A DNA stretch of 64,000 bases from Carposina sasakii (lineage: Eukaryota; Arthropoda; Insecta; Lepidoptera; Carposinidae). The position numbers were made by a program, and so were the translations under genes. Below, piece by piece: positions 32,266 through 45,983 of this stretch; position 1 is the stretch's first letter, and each line of letters starts with the position of its first letter. The notes beneath the pieces were generated by a model. That model saw nothing but the letters and a program-made list of their open reading frames with translations, was not told where the DNA came from and did no database searches. The stretch spans positions 16,678,001 to 16,742,000 of the forward strand of contig CP053148.1 of assembly GCA_014607495.2 (NCBI GenBank). The letters are read 5' to 3'.

Positions 32266-34656
32266 GGTATGTATATTTCTCAATTTTGGGAGGAAAATAA
32301 AACATTCGCGTAACGTCTAACACTGAGAATGTATTTAATTAATGCTAACATCGTTTCTAATGATTATTTCTAATACAATTTTGATTATATTGTCACGTTG
32401 ATAATGTATATTATATTTGAATTATGAACTATTAGAGTAAAAGATTAATAATGTCTTACAAGTTAATACAGGATATATAGGTACTTTTCATAATATATTT
32501 TGTTGTTTTGTTCATCTAACAATATTTAATATTGATAAAAGTTCTACAACTACAACTTCAACTGGATTTAACATCCATGTACAACAATCGAACTACATAG
32601 GTCAGTCCTCCCAAGTTTTGTGTGAAACAAATTGTTGTTGTGCCTGGGGTTCAATTTACTACTTATGACTGAGACAAAATTATCATAAAGTCTTACTACG
32701 ATAAATTCTGTTGTAGATCGAGGTTTTTCATATCCACGTTCCCCTACTATGAACTCTTAAAGCGTCCAGCTTATATTAAGAAAGCGAGACCCCGCATATG
32801 CTACACAGTATACGACATCTCTATTTCAGATCGGACTTTGATGGGATTTTTATTTAAGAGTTCATGGTATTGGCGATGTATCCATGGTGTGTCGTCTTCT
32901 TGTCCGTCTGCAATTGCGCGATGCTGCCGATTCAGCTGGAATTTTCCTCCAACATCCATCTTTACCTCTTACACACCGCCAGTACCGCTTTTCTTTACAA
33001 ACAATTTATCTTTGTCGTGTTATATATTAAACATATCTGTTTATAAACGGATCTTATAATAAATATTATAAAATATATCTTATAAAATTTATAATCTAAA
33101 TTATAAAGAAAAATATATCTTATAAAATATATAATCGAATTATAAAGAAAAAATGCTCAAGTGCGGATGGCTTAAAAAGAAAGGGTTTTAGCAACTAAGG
33201 TTCGCCCACCCCGGGGCCATACACCTTCGGCTAGCCCTCGAATCTGACAAGTCATAAGCACGCGGCAGGCGTACTCCAATTTTCATTTTCATTTCATGAA
33301 ATCATGTTTTTTTTTTCATTTCCATAACCAAACCTAAGCTAGGCAACATCACAAAAATGTAATGTACGAAATCAACCCCTTTTTTACACGTGTACGAATG
33401 CTACATGTAAAATGTGTTTTTAGATTTATTATAATACTAGGCTACAATAGATTGATACCTATCCGGCTTCTAAGAAATAATGGTATTCTTTTCGTTACAA
33501 GCCGCAAATAGAGCAATCGTCAGAAATGTGTACGAGTAATAAAGAGTTTTTACACCAAAAACCTCAAAGCTGTATACAGGATGGCCTATTTTTCAATCCG
33601 ATGCGTAGGTATTGGAGATCGGTGTATTCGGGTGTTCGCATCCAGGATATAATAAAAGTGAGAAAAATCTAATCACACCTCATAAAATTTGTCGATATTC
33701 GTCCGGATTAGGTACCATTCAGTATGCGTGTTCTGCGCGTGTAATTTTATTTGCGTTCTTTATGGTGATGAAAAGTCTAATTCGCTGTATATTCAACTTG
33801 GGCCGTGCGGTTTTTTGTTACAAATTTTATGTTGTTGCCTAGCTAATGTTATGGCTCGTTATCTTACCGGGAATACAATAATGAAGCTAGTATAGAGTAA
33901 CTTTATTTTTTATGTTCTTAACCAGAATTCCTGTGGCACTGTGCTGGACAAAGGCTTGCTTTTTTGCATCTCCGGGCACCCCGATTGATTGTTTCATTCG
34001 ATGGAACTGAATGAAGCCTTTGAATATGAGTGTATAAAATACACTCGTAAATCAACCGCCCTTTGACATTTGGCAAGTAAATATGGTGTATTTCCACGAA
34101 CTGCATGTTACACACAATAACACATGGCTTAGGGCGTTTGTTGATATTCACGGGTCGGCGCTGTTGGCTCATATTAAATACTACATCGGACCGTAAACTG
34201 CATTGCGATTCAACTATGAAGTCCTCTGACAGGCGCTGGTGTCTTTGTCGGTGTCACACTATTCCATGACAATTCGAGGGACTTCGTTTTTGGAGCGTAT
34301 ATTAGGATTGGACTGCGCTACTGTGCCGCTTACAAGGGGCTGTGCAAATAAACGAGTACGCGATATTTAATACCGCTTTGGTAACGAAAAATGTCGTGCG
34401 GTTTTTGTTAATATGTTGTAAATAATGCATTTTAGTTACGGTATTATTAGATTTACTGGAATTTATTATATTATCAGTGTTACCCAAAAATATGGCATGA
34501 AGTTGTTTTATTTATGGAAATTAAAATCTGAATTAGATTCATACCTCGTAATAATGTTGAGGTATGATCTGAGGAGTTGAGTAGACAGGCGTACAGATCA
34601 ATGCTGCATTCTGGTACTCCGTTTTTTCAGTAAAATCACGCGTGTACAGTCGTTAA
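32266..34656. other. No gene seen
   Basis: AT-rich sequence with short frames (32,838-33,059; 33,612-33,842; 33,918-34,172), none with a recognisable domain. It contains a two-copy 40-bp tandem repeat at 33,071-33,150. Confidence 0.4.
33071..33150. repeat. About 40-bp AT-only unit, two tandem copies
   Basis: AAATATATCTTATAAAAT... occurs twice head to tail with a few differences in the second half of the unit. Confidence 0.75.
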
Positions 34657-36461
34657 TCTATACTAATATTATAAAGAGCTAAACTTTGATTGTTTGTTTC
34701 TTTTTTTGCAGCGAATAGGCTCCGAAACTACTGGGCCGATTTCGAAAATTCTTTAACCGTTAGAATCCTTATTGGACCCGGATTAACATAGGCTATAGGG
34801 TTTCGCATAATTTCCTCTGGACTGGAATAAATATGAATTAAATACAAAAAAACATTTGACGCATGGAGGTATAAGTTTGACTTACACCATAAAATAAGTC
34901 CCCAGAAGGAGTCATCAATGACAGGTGTATTTCGGGTAGTGAAGCAAAAACGAGTCAAAAATTCCGCATCTTCCGCTCATCTTATCTGCCGATTGTTGCC
35001 AAATCGATAAATATAATCGTTTTTTTGATACAGTAAATAGGTTGTAAAAATTTGACATACTAAAAAGTAGCTTCAAAAGTGTGCGTGATCACGGGTTCTG
35101 GGAATTTATTATTCTGTGACGTACAGATGACATGACACAACATGACAGATGAAATTTGTTTTTTTTTGTTTGGTTTATCCCAAAGAAAGAGCATGATGAA
35201 TACAACATCCATACAGCCATTGTTTTTAGTACTGATGATTTCTGAATTTATGATGAATGATAACGATGATGAATGGAAACGTCGGGAAAATCCTCTAAAA
35301 CGATGTAAAATTAGTCAAAATAAAAAAGAATTGCGAAAACAACATGACCCCACGAAGAAACGGACACATACAAATAAATTTTAAATTTCACAAGTAAATT
35401 ACACCCAATCCCTTTTGGTGTTTATGTTCGTTGGGGGGTCTCAGAGAGTACGGACGGATTTCCCAAAATTCTCATGGGAACGGGGCAGACAGGAATTCCA
35501 AATTTTTACCGAAATTTCCACTGTACCGGAACAAAAGCTTATTCAATAAGTATAAAAATAAACCGTTTGATGTACACAGATGAAATTTGGTATGTATGTT
35601 CGAGATGAAGTATGACAGGTATATTCGGTAGGGAGTGAATTTCCCGAAATTCCTACCGGAACGGAACAAACTGGAATACAAAATTTTTAAGAGAACCTAT
35701 GAATTTGAAATCGAAGATGTATATTCATTAGGGACTGCTAGGGAGCACAAAGAACGGATTTCCCGTAATTCCCACGGGAACTGGACAATTTTAACGAAAA
35801 CCATTTGATACAATATAATGATGAAATTTGGTAGAGAGTGTGAGGAGCCACTGAAAACGTATTTCTCGAAGTTTCCACCTGAACGGGACAAACGGGAATT
35901 CAATTTTTTTACGAAAACCGCTATAAATATAAAGCAAAAATCGGGCATTAATATTCGTTAGAGAGTGCGAGGAAGCACTAAGAATGGATTTCCCGAAATT
36001 CTCACGGGAACGGGACAAACAGGAATTCCCAATTTTTACGCAAACCACTTGACACATAATGATGAAATGAGGCCACCAGAACCAGAGTGGCCCAAACCAC
36101 AATTTGTGAAAATATTAGTTAAGCACGACAATGCCCCTTTCAAACCCCCAAGCTCAAAGCCAGAGTGACTCAAAGGTAATTTCAGTAAACAATCATAGAT
36201 GACATAAAAAAAATATGTTGTGGCATCTTGATTCTTATTAAAATATTAATAGAGCATAGTATTTTGGCATATATCCACATATTCGTATTTTGTATTTGGG
36301 CCACTCTGGTTCTGGTGGCCTCAAATATGATAGGTATATTCGGTAGGGAGTGAAAGGAAGCACTGAGGATATATTTCCCGAAATTCCCACGGGAACGGGA
36401 CAAACGGGAATTCCAAATTTTCGAGGATATGTACCGAAGCGAAGCGAGAGCGGATCGCTAG
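34657..36461 (+). mobile_element. Non-autonomous Helitron, 1.8 kb, both ends present
   Basis: Starts TCTATACTAATATTATAAAG after an A and ends GCGGATCGCTAG before a T, the 5'-TC...CTAG-3' ends in an A|T target that define Helitrons. A short hairpin (AGCGA-7 nt-TCGCT) sits at the very 3' end. There is no Rep/helicase frame. The only longer frame (35,142-35,384, 80 codons) is unrecognised. The right half is a set of degenerate repeats. Confidence 0.85.
35450..36425. repeat. Six degenerate repeats inside the Helitron
   Basis: The unit core TTTCCCGAAATTCCCACGGG plus AACGGGACAAACGGGAATTC recurs at about 35,460, 35,640, 35,758, 35,862, 35,990 and 36,375. The first five are 100-180 bp apart and the sixth is isolated. 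The ATGATGAAATTTGGTA linker recurs between several of them. Confidence 0.85.
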
Positions 36462-37580
36462 TATAAATATAATCTTACAAACCGTTAATATCAACAAACG
36501 CTTAGTAACATCTAGAATCGTGATAAATTCATCAACACATTTACGAGTAGAACAAACTTATGGATTACAAATACTTATTTTATAAATATTTAGACAATAG
36601 CATAAATTACCATCAACCACTAAAAGCAATATCTCCCCAGGTCTCCCTTCTCTATGTTGTTGTAAAATATGTCCCCTGCAATAAATAGCCCGTACTTAAC
36701 TAAGATTTAGCTAGTACGAGCCCTTTTGCCGGAGATCTGGTCAAAGCCATTTTTCGTTAGCGATTATACTCTAATCTGAACTATCTACTAATAAAGTCGT
36801 TATGGATTCCCTTTTTACTCTATTCTTATTTATTATTATCTACTCTACATAAAATGTTAATTATGGTAAAATATGAATCTACTAGCGGCATACCGCGACT
36901 CCGTGTGTTGGGGGAAATTTGTAAAATAAAAAGTAGCCTATGTAAGTACCCTGGTTTACCTCACCAACAACTGAAACGGAGGAACGGAACCAATCGGAGA
37001 TAAATAAAATTGGAATCAACTTCAACTTTTTTGTAAATAAAATCAACTATTCTGATAATCTCAGGGTTAAGCGAGACACAGTGCGGTAAAAATACACTAC
37101 TTGCCAACAGAGAGCTCTGCGATGGGTTTCTGAAAATTTCTACTATTTAAGGTTTATAAACTCAGTAAATTTGGCTAAAATATGTACAAGAAATTGTACT
37201 CATGCAATTTATTTGTCTCCCACCATTTGAAGCTGACTGTAGCGGTTTCTTGCACTTTTTGTTGGTTTTCCGCCTAGATTACCCAGTTCGTTCCGTTTCG
37301 CTCCGCTTCGATGGATAGGTATCCTTATTTAGATCCTTTCGACTGTAAACATAAAGCGAAATGCACAGCAAAGTCAGCTTATATGGCCGAAATATATCGG
37401 ACGCTTGTGAATTTTGACTACATTTTTAATAGCGTCAATCGCACATTTGTGAGCTTTCTCTACTATTGTTTAATAGTCGTTTTTAAGCATCTGGCTTTTG
37501 ATTATACTGTATATTAATCTTTGTGTTTTCAATCCAGATTATTATCCCTAAGTATTATATACCGGGTTTATTATTACAAG
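36462..37580. other. Mostly unassigned, with a Helitron remnant
   Basis: CTACTAGCGGCATACCGCGA near 36,890 is the inverted end of a degraded Helitron, followed by the AAAAGTAGCCTATGTA segment typical of such remnants. Otherwise no gene. Confidence 0.45.
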
Positions 37581-37584
37581 CTTT

Positions 37585-38030
37585 TATTTAACTTGCAATG
37601 TATGTTTGTTCGGGTGAAATCTCACAACTCAATTTTAAGGCACTTGCCCTCAACCGATTGGGCTGAAATTTGGTGAGCACGTTCAATTCGGATGACAATG
37701 CATGATTAACAGTGTGACGTCATTCTAAATCCAACATGGCGGCATACCCACAATGGCGGACCAATTATTTTTAATGCATTCCTACAATATGGGTATCAAA
37801 TTAAAGGGCTAGCTGAGAGTAACTCGAAAAAAATGTGACGTCACTCTTAATCCAATATGGCGGACTTCTAAAACTTGAAAATCTATTTTGAAACAGATAT
37901 TTTTAAGCAATTGAGTTGAAATTTTGTATGCACGTTCATGCATTACAATGCGTGGTTAACTGTGCTGGACTGTTCAAAATTAACTGGCAAACGACCTTGC
38001 AATAATGATGCGTTGAATGAGATGAACAGA
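37585..38030. repeat. 'GTGACGTCA..CCAACATGGCGG' repeat
   Basis: GTGACGTCATTCTAAATCCA plus ACATGGCGG at 37,720 and GTGACGTCACTCTTAATCCA plus ATATGGCGG at 37,837 are degenerate direct repeats about 117 bp apart, and 'TTG.GCTGAAATTTGGTGAGCACGTTCA' also occurs twice (37,665 and 37,912). This looks like an old interspersed element. Confidence 0.55.
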
Positions 38031-38061
38031 CTTAGGAACTTACCAGGTGAAAACTAAAAAA

Positions 38062-38700
38062 TATAAAATAAAATTTAGGTAAAAAAACCTTTTTAAAAAC
38101 AAGCTTTTATTTAAATGCGCTAAAAAGAAAAAATAAACTTTTACACTAAAACTTTTACTGTTAATTTATAACGTCATTTCAAATTTAACACATTTGACAC
38201 AATTTATATGTTATAAAAGCTTGTCGCGACATTTAAGTACTCGTATTTACTTTCTTAGTTTTAAATTTTTAATAAGTCAAGGTGAGGCCGTGCCGAGGAC
38301 ATGGCTTGCCGTGGCATGATGGCATGATGTCGTGAACATACCTCCTCGGGGCACCGGGGCGAACCCTGTTGTATATTACTCTCTTACTCTTCTACACGAA
38401 GCTCTGGAAGGGTCGACGGATATTTCTTCGATATGCGTGGGAACAATATGGGGAAAATCTGAAACATGAACACAAAGATGCTGCCTAATAAACATTTAAA
38501 AGTAAGAACGTAAATACGAGTACTTAAATGTCGCGACAAGCTTTTATAACATATAAATTGTGTCAAATGTGTTAAATTTGAAATGACGTTATAAATTAAC
38601 AGTAAAAGTTTTAGTGTAAAAGTTTATTTTTTCTTTTTAGCGCTTTTAAATAAAAGCTTGTTTTTAAAAAGGTTCTTTTATCTAAATTTTATTTTATTTT
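38062..38700. mobile_element. Foldback element with about 215-bp inverted arms
   Basis: Left arm 38,062-38,276 and right arm 38,485-38,700 are inverse copies (AAACAAGCTTTTATTTAAA, CTTTTACACTAAAACTTTTA, GCTTGTCGCGACATTTAAGT) with only a few differences. They are separated by a GC-richer 208-bp loop. No open frame. Confidence 0.92.
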
Positions 38701-41567
38701 AGATTACAAGTTACAAGAAATACCTTTAAGAACCTTTCGCAAAATACTTTGGTTGTAATTAAATACTTATTGTATTCTACTTAAGTTTCAATATCTACTG
38801 TTTCATAAGAATAGACGCACGCCTTATTGATTGGGATTTTTGATACATTATCCTGGATACATTATAATCTTACATAATTATAAACATTTTCTTGATAATA
38901 ATTATGCAATATTAAGCACACGAAATTGTTGACAACATAAACACAGACATTTAAAAAGAAAACATTGCTATACATAAAATCTGAAAATGTATATACCTAT
39001 ATACTCTTGTACCTTCTCGCAATAAATGTCTTTGAGATATACACGTAATATTACACTATGTACGGATACATTAATAAGAATATTTCATAAATATATAACA
39101 TTATATTATGGTTCTACAGAACCGCAAAGAATTGACTACCTACAATTTTCATTCTACCTATATATCTAACGCACTTATCTACTATAATATTTATTGTCAC
39201 CATTGGAGGCCTCATTTAACAAAGATAATTTTATGAATTTTAGATTTAACTTAGAAAAAAGAAAAGGCAACTACGTTTTTATTCTTTACGTGGTAAAAAA
39301 GTGCTTTATGAGATCTTCATCAAAGTTACGCGGGCAAAGTCACGGGTGGTCGCTAGTAAGTTATATTTTTTAGGAATAACGATTTACGAAATGAAAGTGT
39401 GAGATCAAGCGTTAACTTCAATATAGATTAAGTAAATTTTATATATTTCATAATGTCTTTATCTTTGAATTCACTTTACTATAATTATGTGTGTGATATG
39501 CGGATTTGTGGAAATAAATTTACTGTATCTGATAAATGCTAAATAATAATTTGTTATTAAAATTAAATAATTGTTATTTCATGTTATATAGGTAAATAAA
39601 TGAAAATTATGGATATTATAAATTTCGGGATAGCAATCTATGTCGAGTTGTACCTACTTGTTCGAGCCACTAATTATCTCGAGCATCTACTAAGTCCTAT
39701 GTAGGTACAATATATCATTTTCTCGGGTGCTACTGCCTACAATACACAATAATATAATTATTATTAATTCGATAAATTACGGTTTTTTTTACTAAATAAT
39801 GGATAATCCTTTCCTACGTAATCGAATAAATCTATATATTATTTAACTATATTTTATAGAACTAGATGTTGTTTTAAATAACTAACTATGACTTCGTTCA
39901 AAGGTTGGTGTGAGTATGAATCAACCGAAACAGGCCGCGAGCGGACCGCACGCGGGCTCAGCGCGGGTCCCACGCGGGTTTCAGTGAGCGTTAGGGTGGG
40001 ACCTCAGACAAGTTACAACCTAACCGTTTGTCTTGCTGGGGAAGGGATGAAGGGCATACTGAGAGCGCTGCTAATTAAGATGGTTAAATGGTACGGAGGT
40101 ATGATATGGAAGAATAGGAATATAAGTGTCTAACACTTATGGATAGTGTGTTATCCTACTAAGACGTTGTTACAAGGGCTGATTGGGAATGAGAAATGAC
40201 ACCAGGTTCAGCTGGAAATTTTAGCAGAATTTGGGGGATGGTCAAAACAATTTGAAATGTCAGAGTACGGTCATAATATAGGTGATGCCACAAACCTTTG
40301 CGCGAAGACGTACGCATCATTTGAATACGTCCAGTCTTATTGTAACATTTAATACGAACAATGACTTATATTTAAAAACCACATTATGCCACACGTCGAT
40401 TGAACACTGGCATAGTGGGCTGGGAGCTAAGTATAATATTCAACTACATAAAACATTTTATTCTTAATAAATTCTATTATTACTATCTGTATTAAAACAT
40501 CTACTATATTTTTTTCTACGCTCTACTATACTTAAATTACCTAAATGAAATAGAACATCTTCTTTTAATATATGTTAAATATGTATTTTTAATGTATAAT
40601 TACTGCCCTTACTTAAATTTTATGTGTTGGTGTGTTTAAGAATATCAATTAAAGCAACTATAAAATTTATCCCGGGTTAAATAGCCCTCCTTTGTTAAAC
40701 TCTATGCTGTTTCATGGTCTTTCGTGGCAACACTATGTTATCCCCGGATAAAAAGTAGTCTATATCACTAGACGATGACCGGTGGTAGGTAAGGTTGTAT
40801 GTTCCGCCTCTCTTATAACTTTCTACGTCTAAACTACGAACATTATTTCGTTATAATATTAGTAAAACTTTCATTTTGTCATAATTTATATTTTGTGAAC
40901 TGGAAATTTCTAATTAGATTTTTAATTGTAATATAAGTGAGCTGTTGAAATTTTGGTGCTACAAGCGAATGTAATATTTGTAATGAAGCACAATATAAGA
41001 GTATATTGAGAAAATAGGAGAAATGACAAAATAGATAATTGTTCAAAACTTTCTATGTTATAATAACCTTCTACATCTAAACTACGAACTATTATTAATG
41101 TAAAATATCGATATTTGTAGCTGACATGAGATTGATTTAATAATTGGATTTGAAACTTTAATAAGTGTGTATACTATTGAAATCTGGTATTGCAAGCAAT
41201 TAAATAAATTATAATTATGAACAACGTAATATAATAAACATAACATAATATAAATGAAACCGGATGATATTAAAAAAAAAATGTTTAAGCATAAGCCTTG
41301 TTTCAGAACTTGACGCTTGTTTAATATCATTGATAATCGGTCCTATGGTTATAATATGCTTAATATTTGTTCTAAAGTCTAATTAACAGATCTAATACCA
41401 ATCTAATGAATATATCTATAAGTTATTTAATAATGTCCGTTCACGTGCTCTGGCCACACTTTTTACTAGTAGTACTCGTAGTAACAACATATGTTTACTT
41501 TAGTTACTGTATGTTTGTGTTAATCTGCAAAGGTATCATGAGATCGATGAAATCTCACATTTAGGCT
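38701..41567. other. No gene seen
   Basis: AT-rich. It holds a Helitron 3' tail ending CGGGTGGTCGCTAG|T at 39,356 and scattered 'CCCGGATAAAAAGTAG' debris near 40,740. The GC-richer frame at 39,888-40,133 has no domain and no splice sites that fit. Confidence 0.45.
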
Positions 41568-41572
41568 GACTT

Positions 41573-41830
41573 TCCACGAGAGATCTGTGGGGTAAGCACG
41601 AACCTTTTTACGCGGCGTAAAGCTAGCGACTCGCTAACAAAATCTATTTGATCTGACAGTTTGACGATAGCGTTACGGACTATCGAGAGGTTCGTGCTTA
41701 CCCCTCTGCTAAGCTACATTGCTACAGATGCGTGCGATATCCACCAATCATATTCATCGGTCCATGAATTTGATTGGCCCGATATCAAACGTATCCATAG
41801 CAACGTAGCATAACATAAGTCTGATGGCCA
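41573..41830. mobile_element. MITE family D, copy 2, interrupted
   Basis: AGGCTGACTTTCCACGAGAG at the left and CACCAATCATATTCATCGGT in the body match 27,972-28,276. A separate 116-bp palindrome is inserted after GATCTGT. Confidence 0.6.
41589..41704. mobile_element. 116-bp palindromic mini-MITE inside MITE D
   Basis: Both ends are GGGGTAAGCACGAACCT, inverted, 17 of 17 identical. The inner part holds CGCTAACAAAATCTATTTGA with no frame. Confidence 0.85.
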
Positions 41831-42464
41831 GATAGTCTTAAACGCTAGAGCTTTCAGCACCTCATGATACATGCGTCTAGTTATAAACTGTGGCCAGTGA
41901 CGTATCGGACGGCCCCATTGTCCGCGACTGCTTATTCAGTATTCGCAGCTAACCCCCGCTATAGACTAAGATATAATTGTCAATGGTTACCGTTGTCAGC
42001 TAGGCTGTGCCAGTATTTAGGCACCTTCGCACTAGCGTTTATCAAGCGGAGGCATCCTTTGCACGAATGCGAACGTACTGGACAAACTCTAGTGTGCAGG
42101 GCTGTAAGCGCCGAAGATGGAATCCAGAGGTGCAGTCGGCAACCAACTAGATGTCCATTAATGCCCTACACATACTACTATCAGCCTTGCCGGCGGTGGT
42201 TGCCAAAAGTGCAGCTATCTCTTAGTCTATTAAACCGATACCCACTTGACGTTTACAATAGCGCGAGTGAACGATTTTGATTGCGATTCGCGAAAAAATT
42301 GCGCTGATATAAATACAATGAATTTTATCTGAATCCGTTTAACTGTAGGGAAATAAAATAAGATAATGCATGAGTCGGCTTTATTAATTTCGTGAGATCA
42401 TTGTTTCGAAAATAGGTAGCATACCATGTGAAAGTCTGTCAAAAAATCAATGCGTTGTAGATAG

Positions 42465-42596
42465 CATGGTATATATGGGGATTGCAATCTCGCAAGATTA
42501 TGGCAATGACGAGATCTCACGAGATTGATTTCCATATTGTCGCAAGATCTCGTCAACGCATAAACTCGCGAAATTGCACTCCCTACGTACCATGGT
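42465..42596. mobile_element. About 132-bp palindromic mini-element rich in CGAGATCT
   Basis: The left end CATGGTATATATGGGGATTG and the inverse of the right end (CATGGTACGTAGGGAGTG) match over about 31 bases with a few changes. The middle carries GCAAGAT / ATCTTGC-like and GAGATCTC palindromes. Confidence 0.65.
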
Positions 42597-42599
42597 ATA

Positions 42600-45500
42600 G
42601 CGTAAAGGTGTAAGGTTTGTTTTTATCAACGCGATGTTCCCTAGATGAGATGTAAGTTGAAATGTAGACCTCAAATGTGTAGTCGGTTAACGGAGGTGTT
42701 TCGCTATCCGCAACCTGCGACGCGTGTGGCGGTAGCGGGCTCGTCTACCGGCGGGTACGACCCAAACCACATCGTTATACTCTCTACAAATTAACTAATT
42801 AGTGCGTCATATCACACCGGAAGGAGGAAACTTATACCTACATTACAGGGTACAGGGCCAGCCCACCCCGTACTTACCCTAAGTATAAAAATATAAAAAT
42901 AGAGTTGATATGCATTATTTTAGAATCATAAACTACATACTAAGCCTACCGCCTTTTGGATATTATCGCATGTGCGATAAGTCGTTGTTTATTGTTGCCA
43001 ATGACTTTTTGCTCAAGCAATAAAGACCAGAGGGCGGTACCTAACGCTGTAATGAGATGACGTACTTATTTCTTAACTTGTACAAAGTATAAACTTACAT
43101 TCTAAAAAAAATTTTGGTTAAAATTTTGATACCTTATTTAATATTACAACCATGGTCTTAAAACTATTTTTTTTTTGTATATTTGTCTAAATTGAATGTC
43201 TATCTACCTACTTAAATAAATTATCCTATATTTGTACTGAAGGAGGCATCATGGGTGTGATTTTGAAAAAGTGTATATAAAAATGATTCTACAGTATATG
43301 TTAATTTATTTCTACTTTACTATTCTATATTATTTTTTTTTTTTTATTAATGTTAATCCTAATTCTAACTACTATTATTGCATCTTAAATATAACTATCT
43401 AGCGAAAAGCTTAATCTATCGAATCTAAGCATCCCTACAAACTATATCTTATGAAAGACTAACATTTAGAATTTAATACATGTATAAGAATAAACTAAAT
43501 CTAAATTACATATTAGAGTCAATAATATACGGAACTTAACCTAGTAATTATAATGTGGAGTTCTATTTACGTTTGCTTATCGTGAAACACGTAGTATGGC
43601 AAATATAAATGTAACTCCCTAATTATAATTTTTAGGTTTATGGCCCGTGTGGAATCGAGTCTAATATCATACAAAGTAATGCTAATAACTGAATGAAATA
43701 ATAAAATAAACCTACTAAAGAAATATAATAACTAAAACACTGGTCCCTTACATATCAAAACTCTCCAAATCGCTATAATAGCAAAAGAATTGAATTCTTA
43801 TATAATATGTTTGCAGAAACACAAAATAACACATTTACGTAAATTTCATAATTAGTATATAAGTAAATTAATATATGTATAAAATTATCAAGAAAAAATC
43901 ATACAAACAAAAAAAATATTAGAAGATTAGTTTTCCCCGGTATTAAAAAAATAATAACAAATTAGACAATATATTATGTTGAAAACGGGCCTTAAGTAAG
44001 CAACAAAATAGAACTGTATCTACAGCGAGTTATAATAACATGTTTCCACGGTCGCCACGTTAACCATAACAATTCCTCTGAGAAGAGGCGCTGGCACCTG
44101 TTTTCATAGGAAATATTATTAAGGCCGGAAGCTGCCGTGATGGCCGTAAAAGCTCAAACTCGCAGTAGACCGTTTGTAGCTTATGGAGAGTCCTTGGGAT
44201 CCATAACAGCCACTTATGAGATGTATCGCCTATTCGTTCGCTATCTCACTCTTTTGACACAAAATGAGTGAAACAGCTAGCGAAAGTTATGAGACAGCAC
44301 ATAATCGGCCGTCACAGGCCCCCTGATGCAAGATCAATGCAGGTATGTATGCGAGAATACGTAGATGCATTAATCAGGTGTAAGGTGGTGGTAAATTCCC
44401 AGGCGAGCCAACCTAATGTAATTCAACTACCCGAAAGAAAATAACACGGCTCTCCCACCAGCAAATCATAGATAAAGCATTAATTTATAAATAACCAGTC
44501 CACTTAATCTGACTACGCTTTGTAATCGGGTTACTCGAGCTGTCCTGAACTGCTGACTTCCTACCATGGTTCTGACCAACCGCAATGTAATGCACAAAGC
44601 TGCGCAGCACGTACATGCGAATCTCGAGTCATGTCATACAATTGGCGTATACATTGCTGGCTGATAAATTATAACGCGTACTTAGCACTGACGTCTTACA
44701 TTAACTGATGGTCTGTGTTCAGCATTTCAGTACTCGCCTGACTGTCCACTATTATGTAATAAAAACCGAGACACCGATTATCAATATTTCAAAAACGACA
44801 AGCGTCAAGAGTATGCATTCATAGATTGTTGTTTTCATGGTAGCTTGTGGGTGGGTATTACACTTAATCAATATTCTCGTATTTCGCTACAGGTGTAGGT
44901 TGTTGACCAATCAAATGTGTCGAGACACGTGAGGCATGTTAGAACAAACGATCGTAACATATTGTTACATAAATAAATGTGTAAACAGAACAGTAATATG
45001 ATAAGGGCTATTGCAGGTCATTCCGACTCAACACCAAGTCGACTCAAAGGAAATACAATATTGAAATATGTGCTTTGGTTACCCTATTACATTAAAGGTT
45101 ATCTCGGAGTTCTTTCCCGGATACGTCTCAGGCTCGGCATGCATAATGTGAGTATCAAAAGAGTATTTTTATACGTAGACAACATATTCGATATTTACAA
45201 AAGTTTTGAACGGACGCAAAGACGGCAATTTGTTAAATTTTTCAGGCTCTCTCTTTCTTCGTACTGACCTATAAATTTTAGTGGCGGTTAGATAAACTGT
45301 TTTTACTGAGACGTGTTAGGATTTTTCATCTACGTGGTCCATGGCGCGGACTTTTTACTTTACTTGTACCCAGTCATAAACTATATTACTACTATTATAA
45401 AGGTATAAAGTTTGTGCTTTAAGTTAATATAATCGTAGTGACTGTAGAAATAGTAATTTTTTGTGATTAAATAACGAAGTTTTACGTTTAAATAAATAAA

Positions 45501-45982
45501 AAATGACCTTGTCTAATTTTCTCTTCACACAATTTAAGTGAGGGCATTAATACAAAATCGATCGTCGATTGTAGCCTATTAATTAAAATGAAAAATAATT
45601 GACTTGTATAAATTAGTGACATTTAAAATATTTCAAAGATTTCTGCCTGTAAGGCGGCTCCAAAGATTTCTTGACATGAATCCACTGTAAACACCCTGTA
45701 CTTGTGAAATGTACACTGATGAGTATATAAAGTTGTTATAGATATTGTTATAACGACGTATCACGTCATAATTATTCATCCTGAGCAAGTTTAACAACGT
45801 CGGAACGAAGGGATCTGAAAGAAAAAACAAGGCATTGACAAAATATTCATAACTTCAAGCGGCTTTAGAAGTCTTCAACTTCTGTCGGAGTATTATTCTG
45901 CTCTTTGTCTTTACTTCAAGTTTTATAAACTTTTTTAACGGGCTTTCAGATTATTTAGGTACTTATATAAATTATAGTACAC
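42600..45982. other. No gene seen
   Basis: Very AT-rich, with long A and T runs (43,320-43,345). A tail similar to MITE A (GTTCAGCATTTCAGTACTCG, near 44,720) is present. The frames at 44,977-45,267 and 45,633-45,830 have no domain. Confidence 0.4.
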
Positions 45983-45983
45983 T

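Noticed and set aside
35450..36425. CRISPR-like array
   Set aside because: The repeats are degenerate, unevenly spaced and internal to a Helitron in a eukaryotic genome.
39888..40133. 81-codon GC-richer frame
   Set aside because: Considered as the missing next fry exon. The translation has no furry similarity and no phase-1 acceptor fits.
41864..42280. 138-codon plus-strand frame
   Set aside because: Cys/Arg-rich, low-complexity translation with no domain, no splice context and no codon pattern. Best read as chance.
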